From Microbacteriaceae bacterium UBA4731 (GTDB lineage Bacteria > Actinomycetota > Actinomycetes > Actinomycetales > Microbacteriaceae), in assembly GCA_002404115.1 (NCBI GenBank), contig DHJB01000046.1, positions 4,795 to 28,668 of the forward strand: a DNA stretch of 23,874 nucleotides. The letters run 5' to 3'. The position numbers and the translations under genes were made by a program. This document shows positions 15,040 through 22,455 of this stretch, one piece after another (position 1 is the stretch's first letter; the number at the start of each line of letters is the position of its first letter). Below the pieces are notes generated by a model. It made no database searches. It had not been told where the DNA came from and was given only the letters and a program-made list of their open reading frames with translations.

Positions 15040-16572
15040 CTACTTGCGGAGGGCGTCTTCCTCGCGGATGGCTTCTTCCCGAATCGTCTCGTCGAAGACG
15101 CGCTTCGCCTCGATGCCGACCAGCGAGTGGCGGCGACCGTAGACGAAGTACACGATGAGGCCGACGGCCAGCCAGACCAGGAACCGCACCCAGGTGAGCG
15201 TGGTCAGGTTCAGCATCAGCCAGAGGCACAGCCCGGCGGAGAGGATCGGCAGGTACGGCGAGAACGGAACCTTGAACGCACGCTTCAGGTCCGGGCGCTT
15301 CTTGCGGAGCACGACGACGCCAATGCTCACGAGCACGAATGCCGAGAGCGTGCCGATGTTGATCATTTCCTCGAGGATGCCGACATCCGTCAGGCCGGCG
15401 ATGAGCGCCACGGCCGCACCGGTGACGATCTGGATGCGCACCGGCGTGCCCCGCTTGGCCGAGGTCTTGCTCAGCGACCGCGGCAGCAGTCCGTCGCGGC
15501 TCATCGCGAAGAGCACGCGGGAGAGGCCGAGCAGCAGCACCATGATCACGGTGGTCAGCCCGATCAGGATGCCGACCGAGATGACCTGGGCGGCCCAGCC
15601 GGCACCGACGGCCATGAACGCCGTCGCGAGCGAGGCGTTGGGGTCCTTGGCGAGCACGGTGTACGGCACCATTCCGGTGAGCACAAGGCTGACGGCCACG
15701 TAGAGCACCGTGACGACGGCGAGGCCGGCGAAGATGCCGCGCGGCACGTTCTTCTGCGGGTTCTTGACCTCTTCGGCGGATGTCGCGACGACGTCGAACC
15801 CGATGAACGCGAAGAAGACCAGCGAAGCCCCGGCGAGCAGGCCGAACAAGCCGTAGTGGGCCGGCTGAGCTCCGCTCATGAAGGAGAACAGGGACTGCAT
15901 CCACACGTCACCGGCGCCGCCGGTGGTCGGCACGGACTTGGGGATGAACGGCGAGTAGTTCGCCGGGTTGATGAAGAACGCGCCGACAATGATCACGAAC
16001 AACACGATGGCGATCTTGATGATCGTGAAGAAGCTCGCGACCCGCGCGGACAGCTTGGTGCCCAGCACGAGCAGCGTGGTGAAGATGGCGACGATGACGA
16101 ACGCGCCCCAGCTCACCTCGAGCCCCAACACGTTGATCGTGGCCGGGATGTTCCAGTGCCAGAGGGCGAAGACGTTGCTGAGGTAAATGCCCCAGTACTT
16201 CGCGATGACCGCCGCGGCGGTGAGCATCTCGAGGATGAGGTCCCAGCCGATGATCCACGCGAGCAGCTCACCGAGCGTCGCGTAGGTGAAGGTGTAGGCG
16301 GATCCGGCGACGGGCACCGCCGACGCGAACTCGGCGTAACACATGATGGCGAGCGCGCAGGTGACTGCCGCGAGGATGAATGCCAGGGTGACGGATGGCC
16401 CGGCGTAACTGCCCGCCGCCTTCGCGCCGACCGAGAAGATACCGGCGCCGACGGCGACCGCGACACCCATGATCATCAGATCCCACGTGCCCAGGGTGCG
16501 TTTGAGGCTGTGTCCCTTCTCACGGGAGTCGGCCATGGAAGCTTCAATGCTTTTCGTACGCCACAGGCTCAT
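15040..16572 (-). CDS. APC superfamily amino acid permease (CAT/YfnA-like)
   Basis: A 510-residue, ~12-helix transporter importing amino acids by proton symport or exchange. The N-terminus SLWRTKSIEASMADSREKG followed by LGTWDLMIMGVAVAVGAGIF is characteristic of the cationic-amino-acid-transporter branch; the unwound-helix motif GAGIFSVG and FAFIGFDVVATSAEEVKNPQKNVP are conserved. The C-terminal tail is charged and cytoplasmic (FDETIREEAIREEDALRK). The frame is open to 16743, but the ATG at 16572 gives the family start; the extra residues are unlike the family and include antisense of the divergent gene. No clear ribosome binding site is seen. Substrate not determined. Confidence 0.92.
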   Translation of the reverse strand: MSLWRTKSIEASMADSREKGHSLKRTLGTWDLMIMGVAVAVGAGIFSVGAKAAGSYAGPSVTLAFILAAVTCALAIMCYAEFASAVPVAGSAYTFTYATLGELLAWIIGWDLILEMLTAAAVIAKYWGIYLSNVFALWHWNIPATINVLGLEVSWGAFVIVAIFTTLLVLGTKLSARVASFFTIIKIAIVLFVIIVGAFFINPANYSPFIPKSVPTTGGAGDVWMQSLFSFMSGAQPAHYGLFGLLAGASLVFFAFIGFDVVATSAEEVKNPQKNVPRGIFAGLAVVTVLYVAVSLVLTGMVPYTVLAKDPNASLATAFMAVGAGWAAQVISVGILIGLTTVIMVLLLGLSRVLFAMSRDGLLPRSLSKTSAKRGTPVRIQIVTGAAVALIAGLTDVGILEEMINIGTLSAFVLVSIGVVVLRKKRPDLKRAFKVPFSPYLPILSAGLCLWLMLNLTTLTWVRFLVWLAVGLIVYFVYGRRHSLVGIEAKRVFDETIREEAIREEDALRK

Positions 16573-16702
16573 AGCGGGGTAATGTCCGTTCCGTTGGTGA
16601 CCAGGCTCCGTTGCCGGCCAAACCTCAATCGTAAGGCCCGGACGGCCTCTGGTTGAATTGGGCACCGGAATTCCCACGGCAACAACCGATACGGAGACTC
16701 CC

Positions 16703-17530
16703 ATGACGGCACCCCTCATCTCGCTCAACAACGGCCGCAGCATCCCCCAGGTCGGGCTCGGAACCTGGCCGCTGACCGACGCCGAGGTGGCGCCGAATAT
16801 CGTGACCGCCGTCGGGGCCGGCTACCGGCACATCGACACGGCCGTCAAGTACGGCAACGAGATCGGGGTCGGCCAGGGCATCAGGGACAGCGGGATCGCC
16901 CGCGAGGAACTGTTCGTCACGACCAAGCTCAACGGCCAATACCAGGGCAACGACCTGGCCATCGCGGGCCTCGACGCCTCACTCAAGCGCCTCGGCCTCG
17001 ACTACGTCGACCTGCTCCTGATTCATTGGCCGGTGCCGAAGCGCGACCTCTACGTGTCCACCTGGAAGACCTTCGAGAAGCTGCTCGAGTCCGGCAAGGC
17101 CCGGTCGATCGGAGTGTCGAACTTCAAGCCGGCCCATCTCGACCGGCTGCTCGCCGAGACGGATGTCGTGCCGGCCGTGAACCAGATCGAGCTGAACCCG
17201 TATGTGACCCGCGCCGAACAGCGCGAGTACGGCACCCGGCACGGCATTGTCACCGAATCGTGGAGTCCGCTCGGGCAGGGCAACGAACTCCTCGCCGAGC
17301 CCCTGCTGGCGCGCCTCGCCGACAAGTACGGCAAGACGCCCGGCCAGGTCGTGCTGCGCTGGCACATCGAACTCGGGCTGGTCGTCATCCCGAAGTCAGC
17401 GCGGCCGGAACGAATCCGCCAGAACATCGACCTGTTCGACTTCACCCTCGACCCGGTCGATGTCGCCGCGATCTCCGCGCTCGACCAGGGACCGGAGGCC
17501 GGCGTCGACTCGGATGTGATCGGGCACTGA
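16703..17530 (+). CDS. aldo/keto reductase (AKR5-like, 2,5-diketo-D-gluconate reductase type)
   Basis: A 275-residue TIM-barrel NADPH-dependent carbonyl reductase. The catalytic tetrad is visible: D45 and Y50 in HIDTAVKYGNE, K75 in VTTKLNG, H108 in LLIHWPVP. The NADP-binding loop is at VIPKSARPERIRQN near the C-terminus, and IGVSNF is conserved. The ATG at 16703 has GGAG 7 bases upstream; an in-frame start at 16658 is not supported. It is divergent from the permease and 83 bases upstream of a DJ-1/PfpI gene in the same direction. Both could handle reactive carbonyls such as methylglyoxal, but this is inference. Confidence 0.92.
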   Translation: MTAPLISLNNGRSIPQVGLGTWPLTDAEVAPNIVTAVGAGYRHIDTAVKYGNEIGVGQGIRDSGIAREELFVTTKLNGQYQGNDLAIAGLDASLKRLGLDYVDLLLIHWPVPKRDLYVSTWKTFEKLLESGKARSIGVSNFKPAHLDRLLAETDVVPAVNQIELNPYVTRAEQREYGTRHGIVTESWSPLGQGNELLAEPLLARLADKYGKTPGQVVLRWHIELGLVVIPKSARPERIRQNIDLFDFTLDPVDVAAISALDQGPEAGVDSDVIGH

Positions 17531-17613
17531 CCCGCGCGGGCCAGGCACGTCGCGGGTAGTGTGAACGGTGCCTCGGCACCGGGCCCGGGCTTTTCACCTC
17601 GAGGAGATGAACC

Positions 17614-18165
17614 ATGCCCAACATCGATCTCTCCGGCACGCGCGTCGCATTCCTGCTGACGAATGGGTTCGAAGACAGCGAGCTGACGAGCCCGTGGCGG
17701 GCGGTGACGGATGCCGGCGCGACCGCCGTGCTGGTGTCCCCCGTCTCTGGGCCCATCGTGGGGAAGAAAGGCCACACGCAGGCGGTCGACCTCGACGTGG
17801 CGCACGCCGACGCCGGCGACTTCGACGGGCTCGTGTTGCCCGGCGGTGTGGTGAACGCAGACCACTTGCGGATGGACGCGCACGCGGTCGCCTTCACGAA
17901 GGCCTTCTTCGATCGGGGCAAGCCCGTCGCCGCGATCTGCCACGCACCCTGGATCCTGATCGAGGCAGGCATCGCCGGTGGGCGACGCCTCACGTCCTAC
18001 CCGAGCCTGAAGACCGACCTGCGCAATGCGGGCGCTACCTGGGTCGACGAGGAGGTCGTCTCGGGCCAGGGGCTCGTGACGAGCCGCACGCCGGCCGACC
18101 TTCCCGCCTTCAACGCGACAATGCTCGAGGTCTTCGCGGGGGCGCACCGAGGCGCGCCGCGCTAG
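17614..18165 (+). CDS. DJ-1/PfpI family protein (type 1 glutamine amidotransferase-like)
   Basis: A 183-residue DJ-1/ThiJ/PfpI-fold protein. The nucleophile elbow AICHAPW places the catalytic Cys at 109 and His at 110, and the assisting acidic residue is E20 in TNGFEDSEL. The LVLPGGVVNADHLR segment is typical of the PfpI/YhbO branch, proteins described as glyoxalase III, deglycase or stress chaperones. The ribosome binding site GAGGAG lies 7 bases before the ATG. The 3' end runs into the broken end of a reverse-strand apbE remnant, so this gene marks the border of the rearranged segment. Confidence 0.92.
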   Translation: MPNIDLSGTRVAFLLTNGFEDSELTSPWRAVTDAGATAVLVSPVSGPIVGKKGHTQAVDLDVAHADAGDFDGLVLPGGVVNADHLRMDAHAVAFTKAFFDRGKPVAAICHAPWILIEAGIAGGRRLTSYPSLKTDLRNAGATWVDEEVVSGQGLVTSRTPADLPAFNATMLEVFAGAHRGAPR

Positions 18166-18189
18166 TCACGCAGCCTCCTGTCACCTCGC

Positions 18190-18355
18190 CGCTGAGCCGG
18201 ATTTCCGAGTCGGCCCGGAACCGGTTCGCCGCCTGGTCGATGTCCGCCAGCACGGCATCCGCGATCGCGCGCGCCTCATCGATCCGGTCCGCGTCCGTCA
18301 CGACCAGGCGTGCGGTGTTGCTCCACAGCGGCCAGTCCTGCGTCGCGGTGGCCAT
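18190..18355 (-). pseudogene. apbE remnant (FAD:protein FMN transferase), first ~55 codons only
   Basis: The frame starting at the ATG at 18355 begins MATATQDWPLWSNTARLVVTD and continues to ANRFRADSEI, the hallmark start of ApbE flavin transferases ('SRFRPDSE'), which are normally ~270 or more residues. After about residue 51-55 the similarity stops and the frame runs into antisense of the DJ-1 gene, ending at 18110. All FAD- and Mg-binding parts are missing. The ATG lies one base after the stop of the upstream small membrane protein gene, so it was once the second gene of an operon. The truncation is abrupt, with no mobile-element end recognised at the break. Confidence 0.75.
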
Positions 18356-18356
18356 G

Positions 18357-18686
18357 TCAGGAGCCGCTCGTCGTTGCCTGTGACGGCCCGCCGTTGCTTG
18401 GGCTCACGAGGGGACTCTGCACGCTGTTGACCGACGAGGACGACGAACCGTCGTCGTCGGAGCCCTGCTCGTCCGAGACCTCGTTCCCCGAGTCGGTGTT
18501 GGAACTCCCGTCATCCGTGCTCGGGGACACGACGGTCGTTGCGGCCGAGTTCTGGCTCGCCGCCTTCGTGGCCTGCACGTCGGCCCAGGTGTGGAGCCCC
18601 AGCGCCGATGCGGTGACGATCGCGATCAGGCCGATCGCGCCGGTGACGGCCTTGCTGAGCTTCTTGCCTCGTTCGTGGAGATTCAT
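18357..18686 (-). CDS. small single-pass membrane protein with Ser/acidic-rich tail
   Basis: A 109-residue protein not assigned to a family. After a short basic N-terminus (HERGKKLSK) there is one hydrophobic helix (about 12-31), then a low-complexity segment rich in Ser, Asp, Gly and Thr that is probably extracytoplasmic. It directly precedes the apbE remnant with one base between them. ApbE attaches FMN to extracytoplasmic electron-transfer proteins, so this small protein may belong to such a flavin-transfer locus, but it shows no FMN-binding motif itself. A complex inverted repeat lies in its upstream region. Confidence 0.72.
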   Translation of the reverse strand: MNLHERGKKLSKAVTGAIGLIAIVTASALGLHTWADVQATKAASQNSAATTVVSPSTDDGSSNTDSGNEVSDEQGSDDDGSSSSSVNSVQSPLVSPSNGGPSQATTSGS

Positions 18687-18718
18687 GTCGCGTTCCGCCT
18701 TCCCTGGTCTCTATGCAG

Positions 18719-18776
18719 ACGAGGTTGACAGCGCTCTCTCTGTGTTCCCTATGGAACGGATGCGAGCCAACCTCGT
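18719..18776. repeat. nested inverted repeats upstream of the small membrane protein gene
   Basis: ACGAGGTTG (18719-18727) and CAACCTCGT (18768-18776) are perfect 9-bp inverted arms; within them GTTCC (18744-18748) and GGAAC (18753-18757) form a second one. On the minus strand GGGAAC followed by GTCAAC 14 bases on loosely recalls an ECF-sigma promoter, and on the plus strand TTGACA (18725-18730) is a perfect -35 without a well-spaced -10. The function is open. Confidence 0.5.
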
Positions 18777-18874
18777 ATGACAGGTCGCAGTTGGCCATCC
18801 GTTCAGAAGCCGACAATCACTTGCCGCAGCATGATCTCGATGCTTGAGTGAGACCAAAGGAGAGATGAGAGGAC

Positions 18875-19075
18875 ATGGCCGAGATACGGAGCGCTCAGCG
18901 GGCGGCATTGACAGCGGCGATCAGTTCCGTCGCGCGGAATCTGGCGAGCAAGGACGGCGAGAACACGGAGTACGACCGTGCGCTGGTCGACCTGACGGCA
19001 GCCATCCTGGGGCTCCACAAGTCCGAAGTGGCGGGAAAGATCCTTTCGCCGAAGTCCCCGCTCGAGTTCGAGTGA
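18875..19075 (+). CDS. small hypothetical protein, 66 residues
   Basis: A short soluble, probably helical protein: MAEIRSAQRAALTAAISSVARN and a second helix around YDRALVDLTAAILGLHKSEVAGKIL. No family is recognised. The ATG has GAGAGGA close upstream and a further AAAGGAGAG before that. Codon use is GC-rich as in neighbouring genes. It stands alone between the inverted repeat region and a short-chain dehydrogenase remnant. Confidence 0.65.
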   Translation: MAEIRSAQRAALTAAISSVARNLASKDGENTEYDRALVDLTAAILGLHKSEVAGKILSPKSPLEFE

Positions 19076-19112
19076 TCGAAGGGCAGCACCGCGTCCACCG
19101 ACTCACGTCGGT

Positions 19113-19168
19113 CTAGAGCCCGAATCCGCCGTCCGACGTCAGGACCTGACCGACGATCCATCGGCCTT
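19113..19168 (-). pseudogene. C-terminal remnant of a short-chain dehydrogenase/reductase
   Basis: The minus-strand frame ending at the TAG at 19115-19113 reads EGRWIVGQVLTSDGGFGL, a classic SDR C-terminus ('xWITGQxLxxDGGF'). Only about 19 codons are recognisable; upstream the frame no longer resembles SDRs and the rest of the gene is absent. This is a recombination leftover, too short to encode a product. Confidence 0.65.
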
Positions 19169-19209
19169 CGCACCTAGGCAGACAGCCGTTCGCGCAGGAG
19201 ACTTGACGC

Positions 19210-19689
19210 ATGTCGCCGACTCGAAAGTTCGGTTACGCACTTGCCGTCGTGATCAACGCGGCCATTCTCTATGCCATCAACGTGTGGCCGGGCTGGCAAG
19301 CCCTTCCCTTCCTCACCGATGACACGCGCCTGGTGCTGGACATCGTGGACATTTCCCTGGTCGCCGGGATGATCGTGAACGCTGTCTTCCTGGTGTCCGA
19401 CCGAACGTGGGTGAAGGCGCTTGGCGATCTGGTCACCGTGGCGATCGGTCTGGCTGTCCTCGTGCGGATCTGGCAGGTGTTCCCGTTCGATTTTCCGGAC
19501 GCCTCGTTCGACTGGGCATTGCTCGTTCGCGTCGTCCTGGTCATAGCAATGGTCGGCTCAGCCATTGGCATCGTCGTGCAGTTCGTGACGCTGATACGCA
19601 GTCTCCTCGGCTACGGCGGGCCACCTCCGAACCACCGCGCTGATCCAAGCCCAGCCCGACGGCGGTTCAACCAGCCTGGCCGCGGATGA
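19210..19689 (+). CDS. conserved membrane protein with four predicted helices
   Basis: A 159-residue integral membrane protein of unknown function. Hydrophobic segments are at about 8-26, 43-63, 71-91 and 104-132, with a short polar Pro/Arg-rich C-terminal tail. AGGAG lies 9 bases before the ATG. It resembles small four-helix proteins common in actinobacteria, but I can name no family. Its 3' end overlaps the 3' end of the frameshifted gene on the other strand by 23 bases. Confidence 0.75.
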   Translation: MSPTRKFGYALAVVINAAILYAINVWPGWQALPFLTDDTRLVLDIVDISLVAGMIVNAVFLVSDRTWVKALGDLVTVAIGLAVLVRIWQVFPFDFPDASFDWALLVRVVLVIAMVGSAIGIVVQFVTLIRSLLGYGGPPPNHRADPSPARRRFNQPGRG

Positions 19690-20091
19690 TCGCCTCGGCT
19701 GCCGCGATCGCGAGGCCTCTCGCGGGGATCCGATCAGCCACCGTGGCCTGTTGCGCTCGCACTTCGATGACGTTGCCGTGAAGGCTCAAGCCCAGGGTGC
19801 ACAGCCGGTTCTCAATGCAGGAGAGGATGGCCACATCGGAGGCGCTGAGGCCGGCGAGGTTCACGGACTCGGCTGAATCTCCGGCTGGCAGGTTGTCCCT
19901 GGCGTCGGCGGGCATCCAGCCGCCGCCGTTGACCGCGGCGAGAGCCAGTGGGCTCTGGAATGCGCTGGTCGTCGTGTCGTCCCCGGCCGCGCATTGAGCG
20001 CACCGACCTGGGCCAGGGCCACCTCTTCTTGAGAATCCGTGGCCACCAGAAGTGACGAGAGTGCTCCAGCGCCCCACCGCATGATCCCCAT
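19667..20091 (-). pseudogene. unknown gene split by a frameshift
   Basis: Two consecutive frames together read like one ~140-residue protein. The first starts at 20091 (MGIMRWGAGALSSLLVATD...) and is protein-like to ALAQVGALN. The second, one frame on, continues from about AAGDDTTTSAFQSPLALAAVNGG to ...RGLAIAAAEAIIRGQAG and stops at 19667. The switch lies near 19981-19995 and would be repaired by one additional base. The N-terminal part of the longer open frame, up to 20278, does not look coding. I recognise no family, so this could also be two chance frames. Confidence 0.45.
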
Positions 20092-20188
20092 TTCGACACC
20101 GGAGCAGCGAGACGCGGCGCGGCGCAGGGCTCCTGAACGACACGTGCTCTGCCAAAGCGCCCCCCGCCAGCTCGACTATTCTGGGGAG

Positions 20189-20539
20189 GTGAATGAGACC
20201 CTGCCGCCGTGTCCCGAATGCTCCAGCGAACTCACCTACGAGATGGGTGCTCTCCTCGTTTGCCCTCTCTGCGGGCACGAATGGGCAGGCGAGCCGGCTG
20301 AAGAGGCCGAGGAATCAGGTGCACCAGTCATCAAGGATGCGCACGGCACCGTCCTCGTCGACGGCGACAACGTGACCGTGATCAGGGACCTCAAGATCAA
20401 GGGAAGCTCCACCGTGATCAAGGTGGGCACGAAGGTGCGCGGCATCCGCCTGGTGAATGGCGTCGGCGACCACGACATTGACTGCCGGGTGGAAGGCGTC
20501 TCCATGCAGCTGAAGTCCAGTGTGGTGAAGAAGGTCTAA
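20189..20539 (+). CDS. yjdM: YjdM/PhnA family zinc-ribbon protein
   Basis: A 116-residue protein with an N-terminal zinc ribbon (C8, C11, C25, C28 in PCPEC and CPLCGHEW) and the conserved C-terminal domain (IKDAHGTVLVDGDNVTVIRD, then KGSSTVIKVGTKVRGIRLV and DHDIDC). Relatives were named after the phosphonate region of E. coli, but no phosphonate genes are present and the function is unclear. The GTG start is immediately preceded by GGGGAG, too close for a ribosome binding site, while TATTCT (20177-20182) lies 6 bases upstream as a -10. The message is therefore probably leaderless. Its stop overlaps the stop of the convergent small membrane protein gene. Confidence 0.9.
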   Translation: MNETLPPCPECSSELTYEMGALLVCPLCGHEWAGEPAEEAEESGAPVIKDAHGTVLVDGDNVTVIRDLKIKGSSTVIKVGTKVRGIRLVNGVGDHDIDCRVEGVSMQLKSSVVKKV

Positions 20540-20742
20540 CTCTCGCCGTTGAGTGACGTGGCGATCGCGGTCGTCCACGCCCAGCACAGCACAAGGAATC
20601 GCCCCACGATGACCCAGTCGTAGCGGCCGGCAACGACCATGCCGACGACGGCGAATGCTGCCGCGCCCACGAGCATGAACGAGCCCACCCAGTTGCCCGC
20701 AAACTCCCCGTGCACGACCGCTATGTGGATGCGCTGTGCCAT
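20536..20742 (-). CDS. small two-helix membrane protein
   Basis: A 68-residue hydrophobic protein with two probable helices (about 19-38 and 43-62) and no recognised family. It converges on yjdM with stops overlapping by 2 bases and is divergent from the next hypothetical gene. No ribosome binding site is seen before the ATG, so the start, and to a lesser degree the gene, is uncertain. Confidence 0.5.
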   Translation of the reverse strand: MAQRIHIAVVHGEFAGNWVGSFMLVGAAAFAVVGMVVAGRYDWVIVGRFLVLCWAWTTAIATSLNGES

Positions 20743-20775
20743 GCTGTCAAAAACAATGATCGGGGACCCTCATTG

Positions 20776-21387
20776 GTGCGTGACCACGGCGACGACGCCT
20801 ATTCGCGGGCGCGACGGGATCCGGCCTTTCTCGAGGCGGTGCGGAAGGCCTATGCGGGGCGACGGGACGTGCTCAACGCCCTGTGGTGGATGTCCCATCC
20901 CGCGGAAGCCGCACCGGATGGCACGCCCTCCCCGATTGACCAGCTGCGTGATCTTCAGCATCGCGTCTTCTCCGCGGACGGCGACTCCGCCGGCGATCCG
21001 CACGCCATCCTCGCGATCCGTGACCTCGAGGCAGAATTATCCGCGGAACGTGAAGCGATCACGGCAGCCGTCCAAGCGGCGGACGCGGGGCGAGACGGAC
21101 ATTACTTCCCGTCTCGTACCCCCGTCGAAACCGCCGTCGGGTCGGCGATCCCGGATGAGCCTGGGTTCGCGTGGACGGCCGAAGAAACGGTCCTTCCTTC
21201 CGAGGGACGCACTCGGAACCTGCTCGTCATTCTCGGCATCGTTGCCGCACTGGCTGCCGGCTTCGTTGTCGGCACCCAGGTGAGTGTCGGGCGTCACCCC
21301 GGGAGACGCACAACACACCGGTCGAATCCGCTGGTGACTCTTGCGCTGCTCGAAACAGCCGCCAAACGATCGCGCCGCAGCAGCTGA
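20776..21387 (+). CDS. hypothetical membrane-anchored protein, C-terminus probably altered
   Basis: About 203 residues. The cytoplasmic N-terminal part (ARRDPAFLEAVRKAYAGRRDVLNALWWMSHP, region ~10-42, then a helical segment) is followed by one transmembrane helix (NLLVILGIVAALAAGFVVGTQV, split here: residues ~147-167). No function is known. The GTG at 20776 is chosen: GGGGA lies 9 bases upstream and it avoids overlapping the divergent gene, unlike the ATG at 20710. After the helix the residues become Arg/His-rich, whereas another frame looks more protein-like (TIAPQQLKSAPLEAYQQSR) up to about 21440. A frameshift at about 21290-21310 followed by truncation is likely. Confidence 0.6.
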   Translation: MRDHGDDAYSRARRDPAFLEAVRKAYAGRRDVLNALWWMSHPAEAAPDGTPSPIDQLRDLQHRVFSADGDSAGDPHAILAIRDLEAELSAEREAITAAVQAADAGRDGHYFPSRTPVETAVGSAIPDEPGFAWTAEETVLPSEGRTRNLLVILGIVAALAAGFVVGTQVSVGRHPGRRTTHRSNPLVTLALLETAAKRSRRSS

Positions 21388-21440
21388 AAAGCGCGCCGCT
21401 CGAGGCGTATCAGCAGAGCCGCGCGACTCAGGTTCGTGAT

Positions 21441-21619
21441 TCACAGGATGGCCCGGCGGTCGACGCGATCGACGTACACGCCAACCGTAACCACCACGAT
21501 CAGGCGCACGGCCGAATACATGGCGGCGAGGCCCGCAATGAGAAATGCGTCTTTCGTCAATGATGTTGCCAGCAGCGGTATTGCAACGAAGACGACTCCG
21601 TCGCTCAGATTCGCCGCGG
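21441..21619 (-). pseudogene. MFS transporter fragment
   Basis: About 60 codons read AAANLSDGVVFVAIPLLAT, then LIAGLAAMYSAVRLIVVV and VGVYVDRVDRRAIL, corresponding to helices 1-2 and the first cytoplasmic loop (D-R-x-D-R-R) of a major facilitator transporter of the enterobactin-exporter/MFS_3 type. A full protein is ~400 residues. One side is cut at the IS5 remnant (~21620), the other at ~21440, where sequence belonging to the upstream hypothetical gene begins. No start codon of its own is visible. Confidence 0.7.
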
Positions 21620-22054
21620 CTGTTTGAAGGTCTCGAAGCACCGCTCGATCACGTTGCGACGTTTGTAAGCCTCTTTGTCCAGGCCGGGTGGTCGGCCTCC
21701 ACTTTTGCCGCGGCGTTTACGATTGGCGATCTGGTCTGACTTCTCGGGAATGACGGCCTTGATACCCCGCACTCGGAGCATTTTGCGGTTCGCTTTCGAG
21801 GAATAGGCTTTGTCCCCCATGGCCCGGAAGGGCGTCGTCCGGGGCCGCCCGCCGCCGAGGCGTGGCACACGCAGGCTCCCGAGCACCTCGGGGAACATGG
21901 GCGAGTCGCCGCCCTGACCCGGACCCAAGAGAAGAACCAGCGGGCGCAGGTTCCCGTCGCACAAGGCGTGGATCTTCGTGGTTAATCCGCCCCGGGACCG
22001 GCCAATCGCGTGGTCAGCGGGTTCCTCGAGCAGATTCGTGTAATTCGATAAGGC
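21605..22054 (-). pseudogene. IS5-family transposase, second reading frame, C-terminally truncated
   Basis: This frame continues the transposase from the G6 run as ALSNYTNLLEEPADHAIGRS, RGGLTTKIHALCDG, through the second catalytic aspartate (MGDKAYSS) to the glutamate region RNVIERCF, then changes to QPRRI and stop. Normal relatives continue about 40 residues further. Relative to the first frame it is shifted by +1 (equivalently -2), not the -1 expected for programmed slippage, so the G run has probably gained or lost a base. Confidence 0.8.
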
Positions 22055-22409
22055 CCCCCGTGGTGCGCTTCATGTTCGTGCCATGTTGATGGGCGCGATT
22101 GACCGTGGAGTCCACTGAGACTTCCCACTCGATCAGCCCAGCCGCATCAGCCTGCGACAACAGGCGAGTAAGAATCACATCCCAGGTGCCATCACCACTG
22201 AAACGCCGATGGCGCTTCCATACCGTCTTCCACGAACCGAAACACTCCGGCAAATCCCGCCACGGGATCCCCGCCCGAAACCGGTAAATGATGCCCTCAA
22301 TCACGCGCCGGTGATCCTGAAACGGGCGCCCCGGACGCCCCATGGACGAAGGCATCAACGGCTCGATTCGAGCCCACTCAACGTCAGACAACACCGCAAT
22401 ACGAGACAT
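22014..22409 (-). pseudogene. IS5-family transposase, first reading frame
   Basis: A 131-residue frame: MSRIAVLSDVEWARIEPLMP, the DUF4096-type N-terminal domain (GIIYRFRAGIPWRDLPECFG), and the first catalytic aspartate in SVDSTVNRAHQHG. After the G6 run at 22059-22054 the frame ends in IELHESARGTR and stop. IS5/IS427-group elements often split the transposase at this point. Because the partner frame is truncated, the product is expected to be non-functional. Confidence 0.85.
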
Positions 22410-22437
22410 TCCTCAAGTCTGCCAAACAGCATCTCAA

Positions 22438-22455
22438 TGAGTTAGGAGACACGCC
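22438..22455. repeat. surviving terminal inverted repeat region of the IS5 element
   Basis: On the minus strand the element starts with GGGCGTGTCTCCTAACTC, in the position and style of IS5-group ends. It abuts the TAG stop codon of the cupin gene, within a CTAG at 22456-22459. The partner repeat is missing. Confidence 0.6.

Larger units (their letters stand above)
21620..22455 (-). mobile_element. IS5-family insertion sequence, 3' end missing
   Basis: One end is intact at about 22455: on the minus strand it begins GGGCGTGTCTCCTAACTC, and the transposase starts about 45 bases later. The matching inverted end was not found at the other side, where similarity to IS5 transposases stops abruptly in the codons for FETFKQ and an MFS fragment begins. 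The element therefore lost its 3' terminal part and cannot transpose on its own. Its base composition is less GC-rich than the surroundings. No target duplication can be checked because one end is gone. Confidence 0.85.

Noticed and set aside
15019..16656. A 545-codon plus-strand frame opposite the amino acid permease
   Set aside because: Antisense shadow with Asp/Glu/His-rich sequence typical of reversed membrane-protein codons.
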